This document shows, piece after piece, positions 53,652-62,803 of a DNA stretch of 64,000 bases. The notes beneath the pieces are model-generated. The model had not been told where the DNA came from and ran no database searches. It saw only the letters and a program-made list of their open reading frames with translations. The stretch covers positions 1 to 64,000 of the forward strand of contig NZ_CAKKLV010000025.1 in the NCBI RefSeq assembly GCF_918698115.1, in the 5' to 3' direction. The position numbers and the translations under genes were made by a program. Within the stretch, counting starts at the first letter, position 1. Each line of letters begins with the position of its first letter. The stretch is from Peribacillus sp. Bi96 (GTDB lineage Bacteria > Bacillota > Bacilli > Bacillales > DSM-1321).

Positions 53652-54076
53652 CCGTTTCCCCCCTGACACCGACCCGTTTTTAACAAAAGTGAAACTGTAC
53701 AATCGGATAAAGTAATAATGGAAACCTTTACCCTCTAAAATCAAATGATAAACAAGTGAACAATCCTCTGGATAGAGGTTCATCTACCTCTCTATTTTAC
53801 TATTTTATACCAAAAAAGGGTATTTTATATTGATTAGCAGCTAAAAATTATTCAAATGTGGAGGAATAACCCGGAAAAGGCTGTACGCCAATACAACAAA
53901 AAAAGTATCCCGCATATTTTGGGATACCTCAGATGGTAGACAAACTCGATGAAAATCGTTTGTATACCGTTTTTTTATGGCTTTTACAATTTGACCGTTG
54001 ATTGTAAAGTAGAGAACTCTCGGCTTACGCTCCAATCAACTTTTTTATAAAATTTAGATCGAATCTCTTTAGTCTA
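53652..54076. other. amylase-cotH intergenic region
   Basis: About 425 bases with no confident gene. It holds the amylase promoter area and, at 53899-53930, the terminator of the cotH side. A 64-residue minus frame (53841-54035) overlaps that terminator and lacks a start signal. Confidence 0.5.
53899..53930 (-). terminator. Terminator downstream of cotH
   Basis: On the minus strand GTATCCC pairs with GGGATAC, followed by TTTTTTT. It lies about 150 bases beyond the cotH stop. Confidence 0.75.
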
Positions 54077-55813
54077 TTATCCTTTTTTACCTCTTCGTCT
54101 AAAGAAGTGGGCGAAAGCCATTGCACCAAATAATAAGAATAGGAGCACGGTAGATAGAATGATCGTATCTTTGGAGGAGCCGCTGTTATCTGCCCCCTTT
54201 TGGCCCATGTTCCCGTTTATGCCAGGAGGTGCACCATTGCCGCCGCGGTCCATGGCAGCAGCCCCATTCTCGCCGCCGCCCATATTTGGTGGTTGCTGGC
54301 CGTCATTTGCGTCATCGCCCATATCAGGAGCTCCACCGCTCATACTGCTTTCTGTCTCAGCTTCCACAACCAGGTCGCCAGAAAGTTGTGCCAAGATGGA
54401 TTCTGCTCGTTGGGAAGCGAAGTCGACAAGGGTATCCTCGCCTGACGTTGCTTCTGTATACTCGTCCATTGTATAAAATTTGGTAGGATCCTTTTTCACA
54501 TATGGTGTGATTAATGTTGTGATTTCAGTGGTCATTGCTGTCATATTTTCTTCAGAGAAAAAATCTTTGGCAATGTCGTCTAGATAATCATTATATTTTT
54601 CACGGTACTCGTCTTTGGAAAGCAGGGCATTCAATAAAGGGCGATCTTCAAGGGTCGTACCGGAAACGGGCTCAGTAATGCTGAAGTTGATATTACTTTC
54701 ATTCATGAAATTGGAACTCATATCCATCATTCGCCCACCGTTCTTATTTGGGGCTTCTTCAAGGAGTTCCTTGTCATCCTGCTTAGCAGTATCGCCGTTA
54801 CTCTCAGCCGTCGCTTCATCTTTTTGGTCAGCGGCCCCTTCATTGCCTTCATTATTATTTTCTTGATCGAAGGCACCCGCCTGTCGTCCGCCGCCACCGG
54901 AATAACCGCCAAATGACATATTATAGTCCCAAGGCAATATGGAAAAGATCCCGTTCTCTTCATATAGGTAGTAATTGTGCTTTTTATCTCCTTGATAGTG
55001 ATCGAGGTTGACAAGGGCAGTATTGGCTGCGAAGTAGCGTAGCATTTCATCGACATCCAGTACTTCCTCTACAATCCCCCCATTATTGATGGCATCAAGC
55101 ATTTTGATCATGGCGGATTGGTCCGAATGATCGTTTGTTTTCAAGTTTATTCCTGTGTAGTCATCAATGTCTTCGCTGATCCACTTTAAATCGCTTCCTG
55201 TACCATCCGGATAATAGAGGTCGCCAGTGCCATCAGTGAAATTGGTATTTAGGAAGGTTTCTTCTATTGCTTCCACACCTAGATAAAGGCCCCATTCCTT
55301 TCCGTTGATGGTCACGTACATATAGGAATGTCCTGGAGTCGCTATGCCCATCTTGTCCATTAATTCATAGGAAAGATATTCTCGCATATAGGTGGGATCA
55401 CTGTAATTATTATTGAGGGCCAACTTTTTCAGGCCGTGTAAATCTTGATCTTCCTGATAATAATCAAAGTCTATCTTCCAGCTGTAACGATCGGAATCTC
55501 CCATTTGAACAACGGAATTCAAGGAAAGGTTTCCCTTGGTACGGAATCCTACATTTTTAACCGTCTCCCCATCGATCGTTACATCCGCGTCAACGATTTC
55601 CTTTTCAGAGGGGTTATCCAGGATGGAATCTAAATCTTCATCAGCCAGTGTTATATCTACGGTTGTCACCTTACTTTGATCAAATACAGATTCTGTATAA
55701 GTATTCCCTTTTGTGGCTTTTTCAACTTGAAGATTGGGAAGGAAAAACATCACTGCTATAAAAATTATTATCAGTAATCCAATGGTCGCTACAACATATC
55801 TTGTCTTTAACAT
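54077..55813 (-). CDS. Membrane-anchored CotH-family protein kinase
   Basis: A 578-residue CotH-kinase protein. The ATG at 55813 follows AAGGAG; an upstream frame to 55858 has no site. An N-terminal helix (VVATIGLLIIIFIAVMFF) anchors it, so most is outside. The kinase core has FRTKGNLSLN, MREYLSYELMDKMG, a first key Asp in VNLDHYQGD and a second in ILPWDYNMSFGG. An acidic, Gly/Asn-rich insert of about 65 residues follows the second Asp. The tail is Gly/Asn/Met-rich, then a membrane helix and RRRGKKG. CotH kinases phosphorylate proteins on Ser; the target here is unknown. The gene runs with the DUF4956 and VTC genes. It is much larger than spore-coat CotH and is not necessarily a spore protein. 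Confidence 0.88.
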   Translation of the reverse strand: MLKTRYVVATIGLLIIIFIAVMFFLPNLQVEKATKGNTYTESVFDQSKVTTVDITLADEDLDSILDNPSEKEIVDADVTIDGETVKNVGFRTKGNLSLNSVVQMGDSDRYSWKIDFDYYQEDQDLHGLKKLALNNNYSDPTYMREYLSYELMDKMGIATPGHSYMYVTINGKEWGLYLGVEAIEETFLNTNFTDGTGDLYYPDGTGSDLKWISEDIDDYTGINLKTNDHSDQSAMIKMLDAINNGGIVEEVLDVDEMLRYFAANTALVNLDHYQGDKKHNYYLYEENGIFSILPWDYNMSFGGYSGGGGRQAGAFDQENNNEGNEGAADQKDEATAESNGDTAKQDDKELLEEAPNKNGGRMMDMSSNFMNESNINFSITEPVSGTTLEDRPLLNALLSKDEYREKYNDYLDDIAKDFFSEENMTAMTTEITTLITPYVKKDPTKFYTMDEYTEATSGEDTLVDFASQRAESILAQLSGDLVVEAETESSMSGGAPDMGDDANDGQQPPNMGGGENGAAAMDRGGNGAPPGINGNMGQKGADNSGSSKDTIILSTVLLFLLFGAMAFAHFFRRRGKKG

Positions 55814-55882
55814 GCCAAGGCTCCTTCTCCCTGTATTCTTATATAGAGGGGTGGGCATGGATTTTTATGTCCGCCATCTATC

Positions 55883-56575
55883 TTAAGCTGTAAAATTGCC
55901 ATCATAACTTAACATGATGGCAGAGTGCACGCTGTTCATGTCCTTGACTTGGTTAATAAATTCCGCATTATTATCTTTTAATCGAATTTCATAGGTCACT
56001 TCGAGGTTATTATCCGCCATGATGGATTTCGATTTGACGGAATGCTTTTTCACCTTGTTGGATATCATTTCTTCTAACGTTTTTTCAATGGATGCATCTG
56101 AATATTTAACAATTAATAAAAATGGATTTTCAACAGTGATTCGATTCGCAAATATGAGCATGACGATACCTATTAAAATGGCACCGATGATAACCAGTGG
56201 AATCAATCCCGCCCCACATAAAATCCCGGACGCCGCTGCCCAGAAAAGGAAGACCAAGTCCATCGGATCTTTGATCGGCGTCCTGAATCGTACGATGGAG
56301 AGTGCACCGACCATACCCAGGGAGATAACGATATTAGTTGATATACCCATGATGATCAAAGCCGTGGCCATTGTCATGATGATGAGGGAAATATTGAAAT
56401 TGTGTGAGTACATCACACCGGAAAAGGTCTTCTTATAAATGACGTAAATGAACAAACCGATGGCAAATGCCAACAGTAACCCAATTAGAGAGTCAATGAT
56501 GGAAAAGCTCTCGGTCTTGTCCAAAAAGCTTGATTTGAAAATGTCATTAAAAGTGCTAGTGGTCGTCATATCCAT
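55883..56575 (-). CDS. DUF4956 family membrane protein
   Basis: A 230-residue protein with about four membrane helices (residues 25-150) and a soluble C-terminal domain (about 150-230) that looks like an ACT/ferredoxin-type alpha-beta fold. The family signature VGALSIVRFRTPIKDPMDLVFLFW is read as its parts VGALSIVRFRT and IKDPMDLVFLFW. GGAGGAATAGC precedes the ATG. It sits 69 bp ahead of cotH and 36 bp after the VTC gene, so the three form an operon. Its function is unknown; DUF4956 genes recur beside VTC and CotH genes in Firmicutes. Confidence 0.85.
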   Translation of the reverse strand: MDMTTTSTFNDIFKSSFLDKTESFSIIDSLIGLLLAFAIGLFIYVIYKKTFSGVMYSHNFNISLIIMTMATALIIMGISTNIVISLGMVGALSIVRFRTPIKDPMDLVFLFWAAASGILCGAGLIPLVIIGAILIGIVMLIFANRITVENPFLLIVKYSDASIEKTLEEMISNKVKKHSVKSKSIMADNNLEVTYEIRLKDNNAEFINQVKDMNSVHSAIMLSYDGNFTA

Positions 56576-56611
56576 GTGCTATTCCTCCAAAAATTATATG
56601 TTTAGCTGAAA

Positions 56612-57295
56612 TCAGCCGTATCTTCTGCTTAGTTGATATTTTGAAAAAGCTGTTTTTCTAGTATCGATGATGGATAATAATTGTTTGATGATATCCGGAA
56701 GGAATTCGTCAAACTTTATTTCCAGGATGACCCAATCTGGGTCTAAAGCATCAACCATAATTAATTCGGTATTCAGGAAGTCCGTATCCCGATAGCTCGT
56801 TTTCACGTTGCTGTCAAAGGTGACCCGTACATTTCCGTATTCATAGATAAATACCTCCCTTTCATAGTCAACAACGGTTGTCGGCTTGATTTGGAAAAGG
56901 GTCATCTGAACGTAAAGATCCCTAAGGATATCCCTTGAATCTTCGGACATCCAATCTATATCTCCTGAACGAATCCGTTCGTATTCTCTAGCAGAAAGCC
57001 TGCACTTCTGTTTATAGGTAAGGTTATTCCGCTTACTCTTTTTTTCTAGATTGATGAAATCAGTATTATGATCATAAAGTCTGGCTCTGAACTTATCCCT
57101 ATGATAGAACCCCTCTGTTTTTTGCCGTAGGATTTTATTGTCAAAGTTATCGAAATAGACACTTCGAATTAAATACTTCCCATCCAGCCCATGGGGATCA
57201 AGCCTCATGAAGTTTTGCAGATTATTTCTTAATAAGTGACAATCCGCTTTGGTGATTGCATGTTTGAGTTCCCGCCTGCCCTTTAAACCATTCAT
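56612..57295 (-). CDS. Polyphosphate polymerase (VTC-type) domain protein
   Basis: A 227-residue protein made of one VTC/triphosphate-tunnel domain. Charged tunnel residues are visible: KHAITKAD, the Arg-x-Arg pair in HRDKFRARLYD, NLEKKSKRN with its Glu/Lys pair, VVDYEREVF and the Glu/Lys of LEIKFDEF. In yeast Vtc4 this fold makes polyphosphate from ATP inside a membrane complex. Here it lacks its own membrane segment, so it probably pairs with the DUF4956 protein. AAAGGAGG precedes the ATG. It is the first gene of the three-gene minus-strand operon. Confidence 0.87.
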   Translation of the reverse strand: MNGLKGRRELKHAITKADCHLLRNNLQNFMRLDPHGLDGKYLIRSVYFDNFDNKILRQKTEGFYHRDKFRARLYDHNTDFINLEKKSKRNNLTYKQKCRLSAREYERIRSGDIDWMSEDSRDILRDLYVQMTLFQIKPTTVVDYEREVFIYEYGNVRVTFDSNVKTSYRDTDFLNTELIMVDALDPDWVILEIKFDEFLPDIIKQLLSIIDTRKTAFSKYQLSRRYG

Positions 57296-57467
57296 TGTTG
57301 TTCCTCCTTTTCTATGAATTTTTACTGCGTTCAGCTTATAAACAGAATCTTAATAAAACCTTAAGAACATTTTTTTGTTCAATAGATAAATAGAGAATAG
57401 GCCCCAGTTTTAACCTTTTCTTAATTTTATTGGGAATTAATAGAAGAAAAATGAGTGTATTTACTCA

Positions 57468-57496
57468 TTGAGAATAATTATCATTATCAGTAAAAT
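57468..57496 (+). promoter_or_regulatory. Siderophore operon promoter (sigma-A)
   Basis: -35 TTGAGA (57468-57473), a 17-base spacer, and -10 TAAAAT (57491-57496). It overlaps the left Fur-box arm completely, so iron-loaded Fur would exclude RNA polymerase. Confidence 0.85.
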
Positions 57497-57525
57497 GAAT
57501 TCCATGATAATGATAATTATTCTCA
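57469..57525. promoter_or_regulatory. Double Fur box as a perfect 21-bp inverted repeat
   Basis: The right arm (57505-57525) begins TGATAATGATAATTATTC and is the exact reverse complement of the left arm (57469-57489), with 15 bases between. Each arm fits the 7-1-7 Fur box pattern (TGATAAT-N-ATTATCA) with overlap. One arm covers the promoter and the other covers the expected transcript start, giving tight iron repression of the operon. Confidence 0.9.
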
Positions 57526-57552
57526 ACTAATTCAATACATGGAGGGTTTACT

Positions 57553-58905
57553 ATGGTAACGAACATGCTTACAAAAAATGATCAATTACTGGAACAACAA
57601 AATACAAGGGAATCAAATGCCCGATCTTATCCTAGAAGATTACCCATGGCCATCGATCAAGCGGAGGGAATTTACCTAACAGACATGGATGGAAAACGAT
57701 ATATCGATTTTCTTGCCGGAGCTGGAACATTAGCACTCGGACACAATCATCCGGCTGTGCTTGAAGAAATGGAAAAAGTTCTTAAGGATAAACGGCCTTT
57801 ACATACATTGGACTTTACGACGCCAATTAAAGAGCAGTTTGTTGATGAAATTTTTGAAAGCCTGCCTGAAGAATTTAGGAAAAATGCAAAAATTCAATTC
57901 TGTGGTCCTACTGGCGGAGATGCCATTGAGGCAGCACTTAAATTAGTTAAAACAGCCACTGGCAACAGAAGCATTTTATCGTTCCAAGGAGCTTACCACG
58001 GGGCAACCCATGCAACCATGTCAATCAGCGGTAATACAAAACCGAAGGAAAAAATACAAGGGTTAATGCCAGATGTACAATTCCTTCCATATCCATATCA
58101 ATATCGCTGTCCTTTTGGAATAGGCGGAGAAGAAAGTCATAAAATCAGTAGCCAGTATATCGAAAACCTATTGAACGATCCTGAGTCCGGATTATTGGCA
58201 CCTGCAGGAATGATTTTAGAGGCAGTACAAGGTGAGGGAGGTTCTATTCCCGCTCCAATTCCATGGCTTAAGGAAATCAGAAGAATAACAAAAGAGAAGG
58301 GCATTCCGTTAATTATCGACGAAGTTCAATCAGGTATCGGCCGTACAGGGAAAATGTTTGCCTTTGAACACGCAGGAATCATTCCGGATGTTCTTGTACT
58401 ATCCAAAGCAATAGGCGGAAGTCTTCCATTATCGGTGGTGATTTATAACAAAGAGCTGGACCTATGGTCTCCAGGTGCACATATCGGTACGTTCCGTGGA
58501 AATCAATTGGCGATGGCGGCAGGAACAGCAACTTTAAGGTACATGAAAGAGACGAATCTTGTGGAGCATGCCGCTAAAATGGGAGAAATCTTACAGGATA
58601 TTCTTAAAGATTTGCAAAAAGATATTCAGCAGATCGGGGATGTTCGAGGCCGAGGATTAATGGTCGGTGTAGAAATGATCAATCATGAAGAACCGCAAAA
58701 TGCGAATGGAAGCTATCCTGCAAACTCAGAACTTGCCAGTGCCATTCAACAGGAATGTTTTCAAAGAGGGTTGATTCTGGAGGTTGGCGGCAGACATGGA
58801 AGTGTAGTGAGGTTCTTGCCTCCATTGATCGTAACGGAATCCCAGCTTCGCGAGGCCACTGAGATTTTTGAACAAGCTGTTCGTACAGCTGTTGCAAGAG
58901 GGTGA
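57553..58905 (+). CDS. dat: Diaminobutyrate-2-oxoglutarate aminotransferase
   Basis: A class III PLP aminotransferase (450 aa) converting aspartate semialdehyde and glutamate to L-2,4-diaminobutyrate. The PLP lysine is in VLSKAIGGSLP, the cofactor Asp in IIDEVQSGIGRTG, and CGPTGGDAIEAALKL is the phosphate loop region. It matches the RhbA/dat type that precedes a decarboxylase in siderophore operons, rather than ectoine EctB. GGAGGG precedes the ATG. It is the first gene after the Fur-controlled promoter; ddc follows after seven bases. Confidence 0.93.
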   Translation: MVTNMLTKNDQLLEQQNTRESNARSYPRRLPMAIDQAEGIYLTDMDGKRYIDFLAGAGTLALGHNHPAVLEEMEKVLKDKRPLHTLDFTTPIKEQFVDEIFESLPEEFRKNAKIQFCGPTGGDAIEAALKLVKTATGNRSILSFQGAYHGATHATMSISGNTKPKEKIQGLMPDVQFLPYPYQYRCPFGIGGEESHKISSQYIENLLNDPESGLLAPAGMILEAVQGEGGSIPAPIPWLKEIRRITKEKGIPLIIDEVQSGIGRTGKMFAFEHAGIIPDVLVLSKAIGGSLPLSVVIYNKELDLWSPGAHIGTFRGNQLAMAAGTATLRYMKETNLVEHAAKMGEILQDILKDLQKDIQQIGDVRGRGLMVGVEMINHEEPQNANGSYPANSELASAIQQECFQRGLILEVGGRHGSVVRFLPPLIVTESQLREATEIFEQAVRTAVARG

Positions 58906-58912
58906 ATGACCA

Positions 58913-60421
58913 ATGATCGAAACGATAAATAAAACGGATTTTGCCTATTCTCCATTGTTCTTGAATAACGAAGAAGGTTTCAATAACTACAGCCAGTCAT
59001 TAAAAATCATTGAAAAAAGGCTGATGAACTTTTTAAAAGGGAACAGCTCACCATACTCTGGGAAAAAACCGTATGAAATAGAAGCAAGATTAAGCGAGCT
59101 GAACCTCTCCTCTCCAAAGGGGGAGACAATGGAAGCTGTAGCGGCTGAGCTGGCAGAGTTTGTTATTAATGACAGCATCAATGTGCAAAGCCCTGCTTGT
59201 ATCGGACATTTGCATTGCCCGACATTAATACCTGCCGTGGCTGCCGAAATGGTTATAGGTACGTTGAATCAATCCATGGATTCATGGGACCAAAGTTCGA
59301 CGGCCACCTTCGTGGAAGAGCGTTTAATAGATTGGCTGTGCAGCCAGGTGGGGTTACCGGAACAAGCGGATGGGATTTTCACAAGCGGTGGAACCCAATC
59401 TAATTATATGGGCCTGCTATTGGCGAGGGACGCTTATTGTAAGCGTGTCTGGGGAGTGGACGTTCAACAGCATGGCTTGCCGGCTGAGGCGAAAAAATTG
59501 CGGATCTTATGCTCCGAGGCTGCCCACTTTACGGTTCGTAAATCAGCGGCACAGCTGGGGCTTGGTGAACAGGCCGTCATCACGATTAAAACGGATTCAA
59601 ATCATCGTTTGTCCATAGATGAATTAAATCATCAGCTGCTGCTTTTAGCGGAACAGGATTTACTTCCATTTGCCATCGTTGCAACGTGTGGAACAACGGA
59701 TTTTGGATCAATCGATCCATTGCATGAATTGTCCGTAACTGCAAGGAAGAATGGGATATGGCTGCATGTCGACGCCGCATATGGCGGCGCGATGATTTTA
59801 AGTAAGGATTACAAAGAGTTAATCAGCGGAATTGAACAGGCCGACTCAATTACGGTTGATTTTCACAAATTATTTTATCAACCCATCAGTTGTGGTGCTT
59901 TTCTTGTCTCGGACAGCAACTCATTTCAATATATCCAGCATCATGCCGATTACTTGAATCCACAGGAAGATGAAGCGGAGGGCATGGTTCACTTAGTCAA
60001 TAAATCGGTTCAAACGACGAGAAGATTCGATGCACTGAAACTCTGGATGTCATTGAAGGTCGTTGGACTGGATACCTTTGCCGAAATGATTGACTATACT
60101 TGTCACCTTGCACGTGAAGTGGCTGTGAAGATCGATAAAGAGGAAGGATTCACCGTATTAAATAAAGACCCTGAATTGAATGCGGTTGTATTCCGTTATA
60201 ATCCCGAGGGAGAAAGTGATCAGTTAGTAAATCTATTAAATAAACAGATTCAACAAGAATTACTGAAAAGCGGACGGGCCTTTTTAGCGAAAACGCGTTT
60301 TGAAGGACAAGTTTATTTAAAAATGACACTATTGAATCCAATGACAAGGCTTGAACACATAGAGGACATTTTAGACGAAATTCGAGTATTAGGTGAAATG
60401 TTCAAGATGATGGAGGAATGA
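58913..60421 (+). CDS. ddc: L-2,4-diaminobutyrate decarboxylase
   Basis: A group II PLP decarboxylase (502 aa) making 1,3-diaminopropane from diaminobutyrate. The PLP lysine is in SITVDFHKLFYQP, the conserved loop ATCGTTDFGSIDP lies ahead of it, and VDAAYGG provides the cofactor Asp. It resembles RhbB of the rhizobactin pathway. Together with the upstream aminotransferase it supplies the diamine backbone of the siderophore. GTGAATGACC carries the start. It ends next to the synthetase gene. Confidence 0.93.
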   Translation: MIETINKTDFAYSPLFLNNEEGFNNYSQSLKIIEKRLMNFLKGNSSPYSGKKPYEIEARLSELNLSSPKGETMEAVAAELAEFVINDSINVQSPACIGHLHCPTLIPAVAAEMVIGTLNQSMDSWDQSSTATFVEERLIDWLCSQVGLPEQADGIFTSGGTQSNYMGLLLARDAYCKRVWGVDVQQHGLPAEAKKLRILCSEAAHFTVRKSAAQLGLGEQAVITIKTDSNHRLSIDELNHQLLLLAEQDLLPFAIVATCGTTDFGSIDPLHELSVTARKNGIWLHVDAAYGGAMILSKDYKELISGIEQADSITVDFHKLFYQPISCGAFLVSDSNSFQYIQHHADYLNPQEDEAEGMVHLVNKSVQTTRRFDALKLWMSLKVVGLDTFAEMIDYTCHLAREVAVKIDKEEGFTVLNKDPELNAVVFRYNPEGESDQLVNLLNKQIQQELLKSGRAFLAKTRFEGQVYLKMTLLNPMTRLEHIEDILDEIRVLGEMFKMMEE

Positions 60422-60423
60422 AG

Positions 60424-62229
60424 ATGAATGGAAAGCAGATAGCTGAAAGGGCGACGATGCAAAGCTTTCTGAATTGCTATTTCCGGGAAACCGGAAATTG
60501 CAGTTTAGAAGAAATGAAAAACTGGCCAAATTTGGAGGGATCCATACAGGATTCATCATTATTGGTCAGTAAGCTCATATCCCAAGATATTGCTTTGCTT
60601 GTTCCGCTTAAATATTGGTCTGAAACGGGGCGTCATATTTTCAACTTCCCGATATACTACCAAACGGCATCCAAACAAGTGCATGAATTAGATTACGTGA
60701 CAATGGTCTCGATTGTTTCCAAAGAATTATTGAATGAGCAGTGCCGAACGGATAGTGAAGATGAATTGATGCTGCGTGTCATCCTAAGCAGCCAAAATAT
60801 TCAACGATATGTTGAAGCCAGGACAGAAGACATTGATGCACTTCAAAGTCCTGATTTTACCTACATTGAAGCAGAGCAGTCGCTTTTATTCGGGCACCTG
60901 TTCCACCCGACACCGAAAAGTAAGCAGGGCATTTCTGAAAAAGATGAATGGATTTATTCACCCGAATTAAAAGGGGAGTTTCAGCTGCACTACTTCCTGG
61001 CGGAACCTTCGATTGTCATCCAAGATTCTAGTGAAGTCCGATCGGCAAGTGAGATCATTAAACAGGAATTAGCTGGTGACTTGGAAATTTCAAGTGAATT
61101 CCGTGCAACGCATTGCCAAAAGGAAAGCCGTTATATCATCATCCCAGCACATCCGCTTCAGGCAAAAGTGCTTATCGAAAAAGAAGAGGTCAAGAAGCTA
61201 ATCGAGCAAGGAACACTAGTTTATGCGGGACCTCTTGGGAAAAAATTCACGGCTACCTCTTCCTTTAGAACGGTATATAGTGCCACATCGAGATATATGT
61301 ACAAATTTTCCGTTCCGGTTAAAATCACAAATTCTTTACGTGCAAATCTACAAAAAGAATTAGATCGTGGTGTGGAAATTGCAAAATTAATAGATTCTAA
61401 AGTGGGCGACGATCTAAAAGAACGGCACCCTTCCTTCCGAATTATAAAGGACCCTGCTTATCTAACGATCAAAACGACTGAGCAGGAATCAGGATTCGAT
61501 GTTGATATTCGGGAAAACCCTTTTTATGAAAATAATAAACAAGCAAGCCTGATTGCCGGCTTATGTCAGGATAATGCCTACGGTGCACCGTCAAGGCTTG
61601 GAGCGATCATCCGCAAATTATCAGCTGAAGAAAACCGCAGTACCGAAGAAGTAAGTAAGGATTGGTTCAAAACCTATCTGTCAATGACATTAAAACCGAT
61701 GCTTTGGCTATTTGAAGAGTATGGAATTGTTTTAGAAGCCCATCAGCAAAATTCCATCATCCAACTTCAAGATGGGTATCCATCCACTTATTATTATCGT
61801 GATAATCAAGGGTATTACTATTGTGAGTCCAAAGTGGACAGGCTGCTGAAGATCTTGCCTGAACTAAGTGAAAAAAGCTTCACGATTTGTTCTGATGAAG
61901 TCGCTGAAGAAAGACTTCAATATTATTTCTTTTTTAATCACTTATTAGGCTTGATCAATAATTTTGGTACGGAAGGATTAGTATCAGAGAAAACCCTGTT
62001 ACAGCTCGTTCAGGAACAGCTGGAAGCAAGCAGCAGGGAGAGCGAAGATGAAGGGTTGAATCGAATTGTTTCAAAGTTGCTTCATGCCCGGGAATTATCT
62101 TGTAAGGCCAATTTACTGACGCGATTTCATGATATGGATGAACTTGTTGGTTCACTTGAGACGCAATCCGTTTATACAACGATTGAAAATCCGTTCGCGC
62201 AGGGGGTTATGGCCGTCTATGAAAAATAG
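60424..62229 (+). CDS. IucA/IucC family siderophore synthetase
   Basis: An NRPS-independent siderophore synthetase (601 aa) that uses ATP to condense citrate with an amine or hydroxamate. Family motifs are GHLFHPTPKSKQG, IPAHPLQ, SSFRTVYSA, KITNSLRAN and EAHQQN. It corresponds in order to RhbC. GGAGG at 60412-60416 is only one base from an ATG at 60418, so the ATG at 60424 (seven bases away) is the better start. It overlaps the following acetyltransferase gene by 11 bases. Two such synthetases are needed for schizokinen; the second presumably lies beyond the window. Confidence 0.92.
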   Translation: MNGKQIAERATMQSFLNCYFRETGNCSLEEMKNWPNLEGSIQDSSLLVSKLISQDIALLVPLKYWSETGRHIFNFPIYYQTASKQVHELDYVTMVSIVSKELLNEQCRTDSEDELMLRVILSSQNIQRYVEARTEDIDALQSPDFTYIEAEQSLLFGHLFHPTPKSKQGISEKDEWIYSPELKGEFQLHYFLAEPSIVIQDSSEVRSASEIIKQELAGDLEISSEFRATHCQKESRYIIIPAHPLQAKVLIEKEEVKKLIEQGTLVYAGPLGKKFTATSSFRTVYSATSRYMYKFSVPVKITNSLRANLQKELDRGVEIAKLIDSKVGDDLKERHPSFRIIKDPAYLTIKTTEQESGFDVDIRENPFYENNKQASLIAGLCQDNAYGAPSRLGAIIRKLSAEENRSTEEVSKDWFKTYLSMTLKPMLWLFEEYGIVLEAHQQNSIIQLQDGYPSTYYYRDNQGYYYCESKVDRLLKILPELSEKSFTICSDEVAEERLQYYFFFNHLLGLINNFGTEGLVSEKTLLQLVQEQLEASSRESEDEGLNRIVSKLLHARELSCKANLLTRFHDMDELVGSLETQSVYTTIENPFAQGVMAVYEK

Positions 62230-62803
62230 TTATGAAGAAATGCTGAAGGACCATAATCAACAGCTTTCATTTGTCAAAGTTGAATTTGAAAGGGATATTG
62301 ATACCCTGCATGGATGGATGCATGAAGAACATGTGATACCCTACTGGAATTTAAATTTCACAAAAGAAAAATTTGCCGTCCATTTGAAAAAGGCATTGGC
62401 TGATGCACACCAAACACTCTATTTAGGATGCCTGGACTCAATCCCCATGAGCTATTGGGAATCGTATTGGGTAAAAGGCGATATCATTGAAGATTATTAT
62501 GAATCCGAAGAGGGAGATCAAGGTATTCATTTACTCATTGGTGATCCGGATTATCTAGGAAAAGGACTGGCTTTGCCGTTTTTACGTGCGATGGTGAAAT
62601 TCCAACTACTGACTTCAACCACAAGCAAAGTGATGGCTGAACCGGATATTCGAAATGAAAAAATGATTTACTTATTTGAAAAGTGCGGGTTTACCCCAAT
62701 TAAAGAAATTGAGCTCCCTGACAAAAAGGCATTACTGATGTCATGTACACGAGGGAATTTCGAGAGGAAGTGGAAGTATGGAGAAGCAACAATCTATCTA
62801 TGA
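62219..62803 (+). CDS. GNAT siderophore acetyltransferase (IucB/RhbD-like)
   Basis: A GNAT N-acetyltransferase (194 aa) expected to acetylate the N-hydroxylated diaminopropane arm. The fold is seen in HLLIGDPDYLGKGLALPFLRAMV (the acetyl-CoA loop is GDPDYLGKG) and MAEPDIRNEKMIYLFEKCGF. The ATG at 62219 is inside the end of the synthetase gene and 12 bases after GGGGG, a long spacing, so coupled translation is likely. The open frame continues upstream in the synthetase sequence, which is not this gene. It overlaps the next gene by 26 bases. Confidence 0.88.
   Translation: MKNSYEEMLKDHNQQLSFVKVEFERDIDTLHGWMHEEHVIPYWNLNFTKEKFAVHLKKALADAHQTLYLGCLDSIPMSYWESYWVKGDIIEDYYESEEGDQGIHLLIGDPDYLGKGLALPFLRAMVKFQLLTSTTSKVMAEPDIRNEKMIYLFEKCGFTPIKEIELPDKKALLMSCTRGNFERKWKYGEATIYL

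Noticed and set aside
53841-54035. 64-residue minus-strand frame downstream of cotH
   Set aside because: It overlaps a clear terminator hairpin and has no start signal.
60480-60494. Noc-binding-site-like TTTCCGGGAAAC in the IucA/C gene
   Set aside because: One base short of the palindrome ATTTCCCGGGAAAT and inside coding sequence; likely chance.
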